Assembly: GCA_028139135.1 (NCBI GenBank)
Contig: JAOINB010000006.1
Location: 1 to 52,564 of the forward strand
From: Betaproteobacteria bacterium
Lineage (GTDB): Bacteria; Pseudomonadota; Gammaproteobacteria; Burkholderiales; Burkholderiaceae_A
Direction: 5' to 3'
DNA length: 52,564 nt
Part shown: piece by piece, positions 38,371-46,840 of the stretch
How positions within the stretch are numbered: the stretch's first letter is position 1
How the letters are laid out: each line of letters opens with the position of its first letter
The notes under the pieces: generated by a model
Databases searched by the model: none
What the model was told of the DNA's origin: nothing
Seen by the model: only the letters and a program-made list of their open reading frames with translations
Translations under genes and position numbers: made by a program

Positions 38371-38381
38371 TTTTACCTCCT
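38368..38381 (-). promoter_or_regulatory. Shine-Dalgarno and ATT initiation codon of the DUF2062 gene
   Basis: On the minus strand AGGAGG (38381-38376) is followed by TAAAA and ATT (38370-38368), then AAA AGG TTT. The Shine-Dalgarno is the full anti-16S match, the best one in this part of the window, and its spacing of 5 nt points at the ATT, not at the TTG 69 nt further down. Confidence 0.6.
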
Positions 38382-38431
38382 GAATTAATATTTTTCTGAT
38401 ATTTCAGTCGCCTTTTGAGTATTATATAGAC

Positions 38432-38780
38432 GCGGAGCAAGTTGGGCGATCGCTGCATTTTTATGTAGAGGAAGGTCCGGACTCCTAGAACAAGGGTGAC
38501 GGTTAACGGCCGTACGCAATAGGTCATCATAGATGTCTGAAGGCGATGAATAGGGCCACAGAGACGAGGAAGTATTTGTTCGCAAATACAGATGTGAAAC
38601 GGGCAACCTCCACCTGGAGCAACACCAAGTAGGCATGTGCACTGTTAATTACTGAAAGGTCTGTTCGACTGAGCATGCGGGTAGGTGGCTGGAGCTTATC
38701 AGTAATGATAAGCCAAGATGGATGATCGCACAGAATCTGAAAATGATTTGGACAGAATCCGGCCTATAGACTTGCTTCGC
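38432..38780 (+). ncRNA. rnpB: RNase P RNA, bacterial class A
   Basis: The catalytic RNA of RNase P, which matures tRNA 5' ends. Seen: GAGGAAGGTCCGGACTCC (CR-I/P4, from 38469), GTGAAACGGGCAACCTCCACC and TGGAGCAACACCAAGTAGGC (core), GACAGAATCCGGCCTATA (CR-V/P4', from 38751). Helices that can be paired by eye: P1 GAGCAAGT with ACTTGCTT at the two ends; P2 GCGATC (38446-38451) with GATCGC (38724-38729); a P3-like CTGCAT/ATGTAG; GTATTTG-TTCG-CAAATAC; and CTTATCA-GTAA-TGATAAG. A possible -10 TATTAT sits at 38420-38425. Ends are approximate. One position in CR-I (GGAAGG for the usual GGAAAG) is unusual. Confidence 0.93.
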
Positions 38781-38786
38781 ACCTTA

Positions 38787-40076
38787 TTATTCAAGCGCAT
38801 CAATTCTAGCTAAAGCATTTGGATGGCTGTCGTAAAATAAAGAAAACCACTTATTAGTGATGACGGGGGCAGAATTTTCTTTGTAGAGTTTTATCAAGGC
38901 AGAAATTAATTGACTTGCCTCTGCATTCTCGGCAGCGTAACTGTCGGCTTCAAATTCATGCTTTCTTGACAAAATAGCGGTAAGAGGACGCAAAGGAAAT
39001 AGTGCGTTAGGTAAGATGTAAAAAAACACAATAAAGAATGAGGCTGATAAAATCCCTGAGTTCTCTACGAGGTTTGTTGTTTCGATTGATATTCCGAAAC
39101 TTAGAAAGAACGACTGTTCATCGATGAATAAACCCAAAAAGAAGAAAAAACCAAAAGACATTAATGCGCTTATTATTAAACGAGAAGGTATATGTCCACA
39201 CTTATAATGACCAACCTCATGGGCTAATACTGCTTCTATCTCTTTTTCGTTTAATTTTTCTATAAGTGTGTCAAACAGGACTATTCTTTTAGCTCCTCCA
39301 ATTCCTGCAAAATAAGCGTTCCCATGTGAGCTTCGTTTACTTCCATCCATAGTAAACAGGCCTTTTGATTTAAAGTTACATCGAGTAAGCAACTTCTCTA
39401 ATCTATCCTTTAGTAGTCCATTTTCTATTGGTGAGAATTTGTTGAAAATTGGAGCGATGATTAATGGGAAAATTATCATAAAGGACACAGATAAAAGGAC
39501 AACTAATACCCAAAGAAGGATCCACCACAAAACCCCTATTTCCATTCGGTTCGTTATTAGAAAAAGGACAAGATTTATAATAGGAAAAATCAGAATGCCA
39601 GACAAAGCTGCATTTTTTGCAAGGTCTGTAAGCCACAACCGAAAAGTCATTTTGTTGAACCCATGGCGTTCCTCAATTATAAACTGCTTATATAGGCTAA
39701 ATGGCACGTCAACTAAAAATACAATGCTGTAAAAAAACAAAACAAGTAGCGAACCTGCCAAGACAGCGTTGATTTCCAGGCTACGACTTAACAGAAAAGC
39801 ATATTGCGTTAAGTCATCCAAAAATCCTCCAAATGTCAAAAACCCTAAAAATAAAATTTCCACAATGTTTCTCTTAATTCGATGGTCAAGCTTGTCTCTG
39901 GCGTACTCTATCGATTTTCTATGGTCATCTATTGAAATACTTTTTCTAAATCTTTCTGGGATAAAATTCAAGTTATGAATCAGATACTTAATTTGTATTT
40001 TATCTAAAATTACTTGAAATAAAAAAGATAAGGCAATGAGAAATATAATGATATTGTAAATATTTAGGTCAGCCAC
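38787..40076 (-). CDS. M48 family metalloprotease (Ste24/CAAX protease-like)
   Basis: 429 residues. N-terminal half with several membrane segments (Peptidase_M48_N type, with FSLYKQFIIEERHGFNKMT), then the zinc site HEVGH at residues 286-290 (VLAHEVGHYKCGH) and the third ligand Glu in RKHEFEADSYAAE. Also MDGSKRSSHGNAYFAGIGGAKRIVLFDTL, the block shared with Ste24. Inner-membrane protease; bacteria lack prenylated CAAX substrates, so its role is likely membrane-protein quality control or peptide cleavage. It ends a few bases after the 3' end of rnpB, tail to tail with it. Confidence 0.9.
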   Translation of the reverse strand: MADLNIYNIIIFLIALSFLFQVILDKIQIKYLIHNLNFIPERFRKSISIDDHRKSIEYARDKLDHRIKRNIVEILFLGFLTFGGFLDDLTQYAFLLSRSLEINAVLAGSLLVLFFYSIVFLVDVPFSLYKQFIIEERHGFNKMTFRLWLTDLAKNAALSGILIFPIINLVLFLITNRMEIGVLWWILLWVLVVLLSVSFMIIFPLIIAPIFNKFSPIENGLLKDRLEKLLTRCNFKSKGLFTMDGSKRSSHGNAYFAGIGGAKRIVLFDTLIEKLNEKEIEAVLAHEVGHYKCGHIPSRLIISALMSFGFFFFLGLFIDEQSFFLSFGISIETTNLVENSGILSASFFIVFFYILPNALFPLRPLTAILSRKHEFEADSYAAENAEASQLISALIKLYKENSAPVITNKWFSLFYDSHPNALARIDALE

Positions 40077-40133
40077 TTTTATAATTAACCCCTACTTTTA
40101 AAGTTACGAAATGAATTAGGAAATTTCTATATC

Positions 40134-40171
40134 GTAAGACCCGTACTATATTGAAAAATTCTGAGTCTTAC
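40134..40171. repeat. Inverted repeat upstream of the M48 gene and mra promoter
   Basis: GTAAGAC (40134-40140) and GTCTTAC (40165-40171) are perfect inverted copies separated by 24 nt. It lies between the divergent M48 gene and the mra promoter. Could be a protein-binding site for either side; with 7-bp arms chance is not excluded. Confidence 0.3.
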
Positions 40172-40202
40172 TTGCTAATTATCTTTAATTTTACATAATT
40201 AC

Positions 40203-40231
40203 TTGACCATTTTTTGCCTTTCTTCTAAAGT
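40203..40231 (+). promoter_or_regulatory. Putative sigma-70 promoter of the mra/dcw cluster
   Basis: TTGACC (40203-40208) and TAAAGT (40226-40231) with exactly 17 bp between; transcription would begin near 40238. The first MraZ box overlaps the -10. This gives mraZ a leader of about 90 nt. No other hexamer pair in the 250-bp gap fits better. Confidence 0.55.
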
Positions 40232-40264
40232 GGGAATAAGTGCATTTTTGTGCATTTTTGTGGA
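40230..40264 (+). promoter_or_regulatory. MraZ operator: four tandem boxes with 10-bp period
   Basis: GTGGGAATAA, GTGCATTTTT, GTGCATTTTT, GTGGAAAAAT begin at 40230, 40240, 40250 and 40260. MraZ is known to bind tandem TGGGN repeats spaced by 5 nt upstream of its own gene and repress the cluster. Position, period and leading GTG fit; the middle two boxes read GTGCA, so they deviate from TGGGN. Confidence 0.75.
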
Positions 40265-40326
40265 AAAATAGCTTTAATTTCATATATTTTTTATTTTGAC
40301 TTAACCAATTACTTCACCGTTAAAAA

Positions 40327-40722
40327 ATGTTCTACGGAATCTCTTCCCTCAGCTTAGATTCTAAAGGCCGAATTACCGTTCCGGTAAAATACAGGCCTCT
40401 TCTCGTCCCTAATGGACTGACTTATTTGGCGATTGTAGAAAGTAATTTTGGGTGTCTAGTGATGATGCCTCATAATATTTGGACGGAAAGGACAAGAACT
40501 CTTTTAAAGTCCGGCACGGAAATAGAAAAAAGATTTTGGATGGGTTTGGCTGATACACCCGAGTTGGATAAATTTGGGAGAGTCCTGATTGCTCCTATGC
40601 TTAGATCAGGAGCTAACATCAACAAAGAGATCGTTATGCTGGGGGTAGGAGAGAATCTAGAGATATGGGATGCAAAGAGATTAAGCCGGCACAAGGAAAT
40701 TGTCAGGGCTAAAAATGAATGA
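40327..40722 (+). CDS. mraZ: Transcriptional regulator MraZ
   Basis: 131 residues, slightly shorter than the E. coli protein. Two SpoVT/AbrB-like halves: MFYGISSLSLDSKGRITVPVKYRP and WMGLADTPELDKFGRVLIAPMLRSGANI, each containing the conserved D-x-K/F-GR turn. Forms a ring-shaped multimer that binds the boxes upstream of its own gene and down-regulates the division/cell-wall cluster. ATG 40327 has no obvious Shine-Dalgarno. Overlaps rsmH by 8 nt. Confidence 0.94.
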   Translation: MFYGISSLSLDSKGRITVPVKYRPLLVPNGLTYLAIVESNFGCLVMMPHNIWTERTRTLLKSGTEIEKRFWMGLADTPELDKFGRVLIAPMLRSGANINKEIVMLGVGENLEIWDAKRLSRHKEIVRAKNE

Positions 40723-41731
40723 AACTTCTTCAAATTCGCGAGGTAATAATTTACACCAACCAGTTTTTCTGGAGGAAGCGGTTGATGGGTTGAACATTTT
40801 TTCTGGGGGGACTTATGTCGATGCAACTTTCGGACGAGGTGGTCATAGCATGGAAATATTATCTCGTTTAGGATTTGATGGGAAGTTAATTGCAATAGAT
40901 AAAGATCCTGACGCTATTGAGTATGCCAAGGCTTTGAACGATAAACGACTATCCCTTTACCATGGAAGCTTTTCAGATTTAAGTTTTTTGTTAAAAAGTT
41001 TAAAAATCAAAAAAGTGAATGGTGTTTTGTTGGACCTTGGTGTTTCCAGCCCTCAGGTTGACTCTGCTGAGAGAGGCTTTTCATTTCAAACGACGGGCCC
41101 GTTGGATATGAGAATGAATACCTCTACAGGTCAAACAGTTCACGAATGGTTGAAAGGAGCCACCTCTCTACAAATTGAAAAAGTTTTAAAAGATTTTGGA
41201 GACGAGAAACTATCTTCTTTTATAGCTGCTGAGTTAGTTCTACGAAGAGATAATAAGGACTGTAATACGAGTAAACAATTCCCCGAAACAACTTCAGACT
41301 TAGCTGATCTGGTGTTTGATGTAATAGATGGGAAAAGAAAACGACATTATTATAAAACCCACCCTGCCACGAAAACCTTTCAAGCACTTAGGATTTTCAT
41401 TAATAATGAATTAGAAGATTTAAAAGACCTTTTAGAACAAATTCCAATGATTGTGAGCCATAACGGCCGCCTTTCTGTAATCAGTTTTCACTCTTTGGAG
41501 CATAGGCTGGTAAAGTTTTCGATGCGATCCCGAAAAGCACAGTGCAATAATTATAGTGCTCACCCAAAACGATTAGGTTTTTTTTCCGATCAGGATACGG
41601 TTAAGTTTCCAACGTGCGCAATTAAAGAAATAAAAAAAATAAAACCGTCTAGAGAAAATATTCAAAGAAACCCCCGCTCGAGGAGTGCTCTATTGCGAGT
41701 GGGAGAAATAATTTGTGCTAAACAGGAGTGA
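40715..41731 (+). CDS. rsmH: 16S rRNA (cytosine(1402)-N(4))-methyltransferase RsmH
   Basis: 338 residues from ATG 40715 (MNETSSNSRGNNLHQPVFLEE); CAGGG upstream supports this start over the in-frame TTG at 40700. SAM-binding block VDATFGRGGHSMEILSRLG, KVNGVLLDLGVSSPQVDSAERGFSF, GPLDMRMN, FQALRIFINNELEDL and ISFHSLEHRLVK. Methylates N4 of C1402 in the decoding centre. Second gene of the dcw cluster in nearly all bacteria. Confidence 0.95.
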   Translation: MNETSSNSRGNNLHQPVFLEEAVDGLNIFSGGTYVDATFGRGGHSMEILSRLGFDGKLIAIDKDPDAIEYAKALNDKRLSLYHGSFSDLSFLLKSLKIKKVNGVLLDLGVSSPQVDSAERGFSFQTTGPLDMRMNTSTGQTVHEWLKGATSLQIEKVLKDFGDEKLSSFIAAELVLRRDNKDCNTSKQFPETTSDLADLVFDVIDGKRKRHYYKTHPATKTFQALRIFINNELEDLKDLLEQIPMIVSHNGRLSVISFHSLEHRLVKFSMRSRKAQCNNYSAHPKRLGFFSDQDTVKFPTCAIKEIKKIKPSRENIQRNPRSRSALLRVGEIICAKQE

Positions 41732-41734
41732 AGG

Positions 41735-42013
41735 ATGGATTTAGGAATAAAAGATGTTGTTTTGATCTTTTTAATTGCTGCATCATCAATCTCGTTAATA
41801 GATTCACGGCATGCATACAGAGTTCTCTATGAAGAATCTCAAAGGCAAATTCAATATCAACAAAAGCTTCATGGAGAAATTACTGATTACAAAAAATTGT
41901 TAAGTAAGCTGAGGGACAAAGCAAGAATTGAATCGATTGCAGAAAATGATTTAAACATGGTTCCAGTCAGCCTAAAAAACACTATCACATTGAAAGTGGA
42001 AATAAGTAAATGA
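41735..42013 (+). CDS. ftsL: Cell division protein FtsL
   Basis: 92 residues: a short cytoplasmic start, one transmembrane segment (VVLIFLIAASSISLI, about 8-22), then a heptad-rich coiled coil (YEESQRQIQYQQKLHGEITDYKKLL) and a conserved tail. Part of the FtsQLB complex that activates FtsWI. ATG preceded by AGGAGTGAAGG. Overlaps ftsI by 4 nt (ATGA). Confidence 0.9.
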   Translation: MDLGIKDVVLIFLIAASSISLIDSRHAYRVLYEESQRQIQYQQKLHGEITDYKKLLSKLRDKARIESIAENDLNMVPVSLKNTITLKVEISK

Positions 42014-43752
42014 GATTAAAGTCAATACAACCCTCGAATAAAATTGGTTACTCCGCGCTAGACATTCGACGAGCGACTGCATGGCGTTCAAAAATAACTT
42101 TGGTAGTATTTTTATTTGCTTTTTTTATTGTGATTTGTAGGGCATTTTATTTACAGTTTTTAAATGTAGAGCAGTGGCAAAGAAAGGCAGAGAAAAGATA
42201 TACGAAGTATGTTGAAATGCCAGCTATCAGAGGGAAAATTTTTGACAGGAATGGAGAGATTCTTGCATCAAGTGTACTGAACTATAAAGTAGGTATCGTT
42301 CCTGCCAAATTTACTCATGAAGGTGATGCACTAACATCATTCTGTTCTTTGTTGGGATATAACCCAGCTGATCTTTTGGGAAAAATACGAAAAGCCCCTC
42401 GGTATTTTCGGCTAGAAAATTCTGTTGATAAGGACACAGTTGACGAAATAAAGCGCTTAAAGTTGAATGGAGTCGAGTTCGAAAAATTTTACCAGAGAGA
42501 TTATCCGTTTAAAGAGGCGTTTTCGACTCTGGTCGGGCTGACCTCCGTTGATGATGACCGGGGTATTGAAGGAATTGAAAAATCTTTTGACCATTATTTG
42601 CGGGGTAGTTCGGGGCAGAAGAAGTTATTAATAGAAAGTGGTAATGTAGCGTTTGACGAGACGGTTGTAAGGGCACCGGAGCATGGTCAAGATGTTCAGC
42701 TAACAGTAGATGCTGGTATTCAGTCGATCGTTTATAGAGAGGCGTTAGCGGCGAAAAGGAGTTACGGAGCCAAATCTGTATCAATAGTTTTGCTGGATGC
42801 TAGAACTGGAGACATTCTGTCTATTGTAAATGTTCCCGCCGCTGACCCGAGTAACAGAAAGACTTTAAATTTAGATGAGGTGAGAAATAGAGCTATTACT
42901 GATCAATACGAACCTGGATCTACACTAAAGCCTTTTGCTATAGCTACTGCTTTACAAGAAGGTATCGTGACCGCAGGTTCCGTAATTCAGACGGCTCCAG
43001 GTTTTATTGAGGTCAATGGAAAAAAACTACAAGATGAGCGTTCTTTTGGGAAATTAACGATAAGAGAAGTATTAGCAAAGTCAAGCAATGTGGGGACAGT
43101 AAAAGTGGCTCTAAAAATCCCTTCAAATTCAATGTATCATTACCTGAATTTACTTGGATTTGGGAAATCCCCCGATTTGCCGCTGTTGGGTATGCGAAAT
43201 GGGACTTTACCAAAATGGAAATCATGGGAAGATATAAATCAAGCAACCATTTCATATGGCTATGGTGTTGATGTAACTTTAATTCAGCTTGCGAGAGCTT
43301 ACACAGTTTTTACACAAAACGGTTATATTCTTCCAATTAAAATTTCTGTTCTTGATCGAGTGGGCCAAAAAACCCCAATATTTTCAAAATACGTAGTAGC
43401 GGAAATGGAGAAAATGCTTGTTGAGGCTTCTGGAATGAATGGAACTGGAAAGGCAGCAAGAGTAGACGGTTATTCAGTTGCTGGAAAAACTGGCACCACA
43501 AGAAAAATTGAGAATGGGAAATACTCTACAAATAAATATATCGCCTCTTATGTAGGTTTTGCTCCTAGTAACAACCCACGTTTCATTGCTGCGATAAGAG
43601 TGGACGAACCTACCAAATTGAAAACTGGAGGCAAAGTTGCAGCACCCATTTTTTCAAAAATAGCAGCATCGGCATTAAGAGATTTTCAAATGTCTCCTGA
43701 TCCCAATGATCAGGTTTTTCCAAAAACTGGACAGGTAATCGGAAAAAGATGA
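42010..43752 (+). CDS. ftsI: Peptidoglycan D,D-transpeptidase FtsI (PBP3)
   Basis: 580 residues. One N-terminal membrane anchor (about 33-50), pedestal domain starting RGKIFDRNGEILASS, and transpeptidase domain with SxxK (Ser304, EPGSTLKPFA), SxN (KSSNVGTVK) and KTG (Lys493, AGKTGTTRKIENGKY). Cross-links septal peptidoglycan together with FtsW. Overlaps ftsL and murE by 4 nt on each side, so translation is coupled. Confidence 0.95.
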   Translation: MRLKSIQPSNKIGYSALDIRRATAWRSKITLVVFLFAFFIVICRAFYLQFLNVEQWQRKAEKRYTKYVEMPAIRGKIFDRNGEILASSVLNYKVGIVPAKFTHEGDALTSFCSLLGYNPADLLGKIRKAPRYFRLENSVDKDTVDEIKRLKLNGVEFEKFYQRDYPFKEAFSTLVGLTSVDDDRGIEGIEKSFDHYLRGSSGQKKLLIESGNVAFDETVVRAPEHGQDVQLTVDAGIQSIVYREALAAKRSYGAKSVSIVLLDARTGDILSIVNVPAADPSNRKTLNLDEVRNRAITDQYEPGSTLKPFAIATALQEGIVTAGSVIQTAPGFIEVNGKKLQDERSFGKLTIREVLAKSSNVGTVKVALKIPSNSMYHYLNLLGFGKSPDLPLLGMRNGTLPKWKSWEDINQATISYGYGVDVTLIQLARAYTVFTQNGYILPIKISVLDRVGQKTPIFSKYVVAEMEKMLVEASGMNGTGKAARVDGYSVAGKTGTTRKIENGKYSTNKYIASYVGFAPSNNPRFIAAIRVDEPTKLKTGGKVAAPIFSKIAASALRDFQMSPDPNDQVFPKTGQVIGKR

Positions 43753-45362
43753 CGGCCCCTGTTCATAACTACTCTGAGAGAATTCCGGTTGATTGGAATC
43801 CTGAATTCAAAGATGATGCGATAATTTTCGGTCAAAAAATATCTCAAGTATTCCCCAATTCAAGATTAACGGATACTACAACCTTTCTCAAAAAAGGGGA
43901 TGTTTTTGTTTTGTTACCGGGAGAAAATTTTGGAGTAGATTTTTTGATAAATAAAATTAGGGATAAGTGTCCATATGCAATCGTTGCCGACAAAAAAATC
44001 CGCAAATTATCTGGGAAGCTTCCGTCCTATTGTAAGGCCTATTTCTGGGATAATTTGAAAGATTATATTGGCTTTATTGCCGCAGGTTTTTATAACAACC
44101 CTTCCGATAAATTAGATGTGACCGCAGTAACTGGAACTGACGGAAAAACAACACTTGTAAATTTGGCAGCAGGCATTTTCGCGAATTCTTTGGAAGATTG
44201 CGCAGCTATTGGAACTTTGGGTGTTGTAATCTATAGGAAAAATCAGAGGAAGCAGGTGTTGCAGGATTATAGCTTAGCCAGCTTAACAACACCTAGTCCG
44301 GTGATGCTACAGAGTATCTTTGATAAGTTAAGGAATGAGAAAGTAGGAAAGGTCTTTCTAGAAGCGTCCTCTATCGGAATCATTACCCGGAGACTTCAAG
44401 GTACAAATATAAAAACTGCTGTATTTACCAATCTTGGTAGTGACCATTTAGACTTACATGGGAATTTAGGAAATCTTGCTTATTCTAAATCTCAACTTTT
44501 TTCTCATCCAGCATTAACTAATATAGTGTTCACTGAGAAAAATCGTTCGCAGCATTCCGAAATTCACTTAGTGTACGAAGCAATAGAAAGGTCTGACGCA
44601 AAAAAAACACCAGTCGGAATTAAGTGTTTCCCCGATAAACCCACAAATATAAATTCAGAGATTTTGATTGTCGAAAAAAATGTGTCTCGCCTGGGGACCC
44701 TAGTTTCTTTGATTAAAAATGACGAGGAATCTGAACCATTTCTTATAAAAATCTTCGGCAAACACAATTTAGAAAATCTTAGCCTTGTAGCCGGTTTACT
44801 GGCGGATGATTTAAAGGCGAGTAATGCTGAAAATATACTGGGAGACTGCAAGCTACCAGAGGGTCGTTTTGAATTGTTAGACGGAGAAAATTTACCTTTA
44901 GTGTGTATTGACTATGCGCACACTCCGGAATCATTAAAGGTTACGCTGCAAACTCTTGATCGTTTGAAAGAGAAAAAGTCTAGCAATTTAATATGTGTCT
45001 TTGGCTGTGGCGGTAATCGAGACATAAACAAGAGACCCATTATGGGGAAAATAGCAGCCTCCTGTGCAGATCGTGGATACATCACTTCAGATAATCCGAG
45101 GGAAGAGCCCATTGATAAAATATCTCGCGAGATCTTGTCAGGGATTTGCGTAAAAAGGAAAAGCGATTGGTTCCTCATACCTGATAGGAGAAAAGCAATT
45201 GAGGCTGCAATAACAAAAGCAGACAAAGATGACATTGTGCTAATTGCAGGAAAGGGGCATGAAAAGACCCAGCTGATTAACGGAGTCTTGTTTGAATTTT
45301 GTGATAAGAGTGTTGTAGAAGATCTGATTCGGAAGGGTATAAATTCATGTCAACGTCTTTAA
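43749..45362 (+). CDS. murE: UDP-N-acetylmuramoyl-L-alanyl-D-glutamate--2,6-diaminopimelate ligase
   Basis: 537 residues, the three-domain Mur ligase fold. The P-loop is TGTDGKTTLVN (about 128-138), Asp where Asn is the rule. EASSIGI replaces EVSSHGL-like sequences of E. coli but is, as far as I recall, common in betaproteobacteria. FTNLGSDHLDLHG follows, and YSKSQLF carries the carbamylated Lys. DNPREEP is the meso-diaminopimelate-selective DNPR motif, so the peptide is of the mDAP type, in line with lysA in this window. IAGKGHEKTQ closes the domain. Overlaps murF by 16 nt. Confidence 0.94.
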   Translation: MTAPVHNYSERIPVDWNPEFKDDAIIFGQKISQVFPNSRLTDTTTFLKKGDVFVLLPGENFGVDFLINKIRDKCPYAIVADKKIRKLSGKLPSYCKAYFWDNLKDYIGFIAAGFYNNPSDKLDVTAVTGTDGKTTLVNLAAGIFANSLEDCAAIGTLGVVIYRKNQRKQVLQDYSLASLTTPSPVMLQSIFDKLRNEKVGKVFLEASSIGIITRRLQGTNIKTAVFTNLGSDHLDLHGNLGNLAYSKSQLFSHPALTNIVFTEKNRSQHSEIHLVYEAIERSDAKKTPVGIKCFPDKPTNINSEILIVEKNVSRLGTLVSLIKNDEESEPFLIKIFGKHNLENLSLVAGLLADDLKASNAENILGDCKLPEGRFELLDGENLPLVCIDYAHTPESLKVTLQTLDRLKEKKSSNLICVFGCGGNRDINKRPIMGKIAASCADRGYITSDNPREEPIDKISREILSGICVKRKSDWFLIPDRRKAIEAAITKADKDDIVLIAGKGHEKTQLINGVLFEFCDKSVVEDLIRKGINSCQRL

Positions 45363-46840
45363 AGCAAGCCCTTTATAGAATAGATCTAGAGACTTCTTTT
45401 GAAGAAATAAATCGGGAGTTTTCAACGAAATGTTTGGTAACAAATCAATCACAATATTCGTATCCCAGAATCTCCAATATTACGACGGACAGTAGGTCAG
45501 CAGATGAAAACAGCTTGTTTTTTGCCCTCAAAGGAGACAAATATGATGGTCATGATTTTGTTAACCAGGCAAAATTTAAAAATGCCATAGGTGCTGTTGT
45601 TAATTTAAATAAAGTTGATACGGAATTAAGTTCGTTGGTTGATGAAAACTTTTGCCTCGTATGTGTAGATGACACCAGTTCTTTTCTACTTGATTTTGCG
45701 TATTGGCATAGAAGTAAATTCAACCCTTTTGTAACTAGCATTGTTGGCTCTAACGGTAAGACGACCTCTAAGGAAATGATAGCTCATATCTTAGAGTCTG
45801 TTTTCCATAGTAGTGAGTTAGTCATTACACGTGCAAATCAAAATAATCAAATTGGTATACCGTTAAATCTTTTAAGAATTAACGAAAAAACCAAACACGT
45901 TGTTTTGGAGATAGGTATGAATACTATAGGTGAGATTGATCTACTTGCAAGGAAAGTTAAACCAAATCTTGTGCTCATAACAAATGCTCAAAGGGATCAT
46001 CAAGAATTTCTAAATTCTGTATCTATAACTGCTAACGAAAATGGGATGGCTATTAATGCCCTTCAGTCGCGTGGGATTACGGTAATTCCCACAGAGTCTG
46101 ATTACGAGGGAATTTGGTTAGACAAAGTACAAAGCGTAGGATCTGATGTTATTCGTTTTGGTATTCACGATGAGAGTACTAATTTGTTTGCAAAAAAAAA
46201 TAAATATGTCATGGGAAAAATTATTCAGAATTACCCTTTAATTATGGAAGTACGAGAGAAGACCTGGCCATCCTCATTAATGATTAATCTGCAGGGAATT
46301 GGAAAGCATTTTGCTTTGAATGCGCTCAGTTCATTAGCTGTAACAGATAGTCTGAAAATACCACACAAAAAAATAGTAGATTCATTGGAAGATTTTATGC
46401 CGATTGATGGGCGCGGAGTAATCTATCCTTTTAGGCGTGGAGTTTTCTTTGTCGACGATACTTATAATGCAAATCCTGATTCAATGCTAGCCGCTATTGA
46501 AGCGTTAAGCAAATTGCAAGTTATAAAGTGTATGGTACTTGCTGACATGGGAGAGTTAGGAGAAAAGTCTGATCAGTCCCATGCAGAGGTACTCACAAAA
46601 GCATCTCAAAGAATTGAAAAAATTTTTCTTATTGGTAAGGAGTTCGGCAAGGTATCAGAAAAGCTAGGGGTTGGGTTTCATTGTGCGAAGGACAGTTTAT
46701 TAATTAGCGAAATTAATAATTGGATTGATAAACAGATTGAATCTCATCCTAATAGAGAGGTGGCAGTGTGGTTTAAGGGATCTCGGTTCAATAGCTTAGA
46801 AAAAGTCGTGAAGAGTTTGCTCAAGAAGGGTCTGAATTAA
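45347..46840 (+). CDS. murF: UDP-N-acetylmuramoyl-tripeptide--D-alanyl-D-alanine ligase
   Basis: 497 residues. [22 protein letters not shown] substrate-binding domain, P-loop [18 protein letters not shown], the [14 protein letters not shown] block and [18 protein letters not shown], which is diagnostic for MurF. Adds D-Ala-D-Ala to the UDP-MurNAc tripeptide. The last base is shared with the mraY ATG (TAATG), and its start overlaps murE. Confidence 0.95.
   Translation: MSTSLKQALYRIDLETSFEEINREFSTKCLVTNQSQYSYPRISNITTDSRSADENSLFFALKGDKYDGHDFVNQAKFKNAIGAVVNLNKVDTELSSLVDENFCLVCVDDTSSFLLDFAYWHRSKFNPFVTSIVGSNGKTTSKEMIAHILESVFHSSELVITRANQNNQIGIPLNLLRINEKTKHVVLEIGMNTIGEIDLLARKVKPNLVLITNAQRDHQEFLNSVSITANENGMAINALQSRGITVIPTESDYEGIWLDKVQSVGSDVIRFGIHDESTNLFAKKNKYVMGKIIQNYPLIMEVREKTWPSSLMINLQGIGKHFALNALSSLAVTDSLKIPHKKIVDSLEDFMPIDGRGVIYPFRRGVFFVDDTYNANPDSMLAAIEALSKLQVIKCMVLADMGELGEKSDQSHAEVLTKASQRIEKIFLIGKEFGKVSEKLGVGFHCAKDSLLISEINNWIDKQIESHPNREVAVWFKGSRFNSLEKVVKSLLKKGLN

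Noticed and set aside
38371-38431. Riboswitch or attenuator between the DUF2062 gene and rnpB
   Set aside because: Only about 60 bp, holding the DUF2062 Shine-Dalgarno and a likely rnpB -10; no stable hairpin or conserved aptamer sequence.
38385-38642. 85-codon minus-strand frame over rnpB
   Set aside because: Explained by RNase P RNA on the plus strand, whose helices can be paired; the peptide has no protein-like pattern.
43749-45362. EASSIGI in place of EVSSHGL in MurE as an anomaly
   Set aside because: As far as I recall this form is usual in betaproteobacterial MurE; treated as a taxonomic trait, not a defect.
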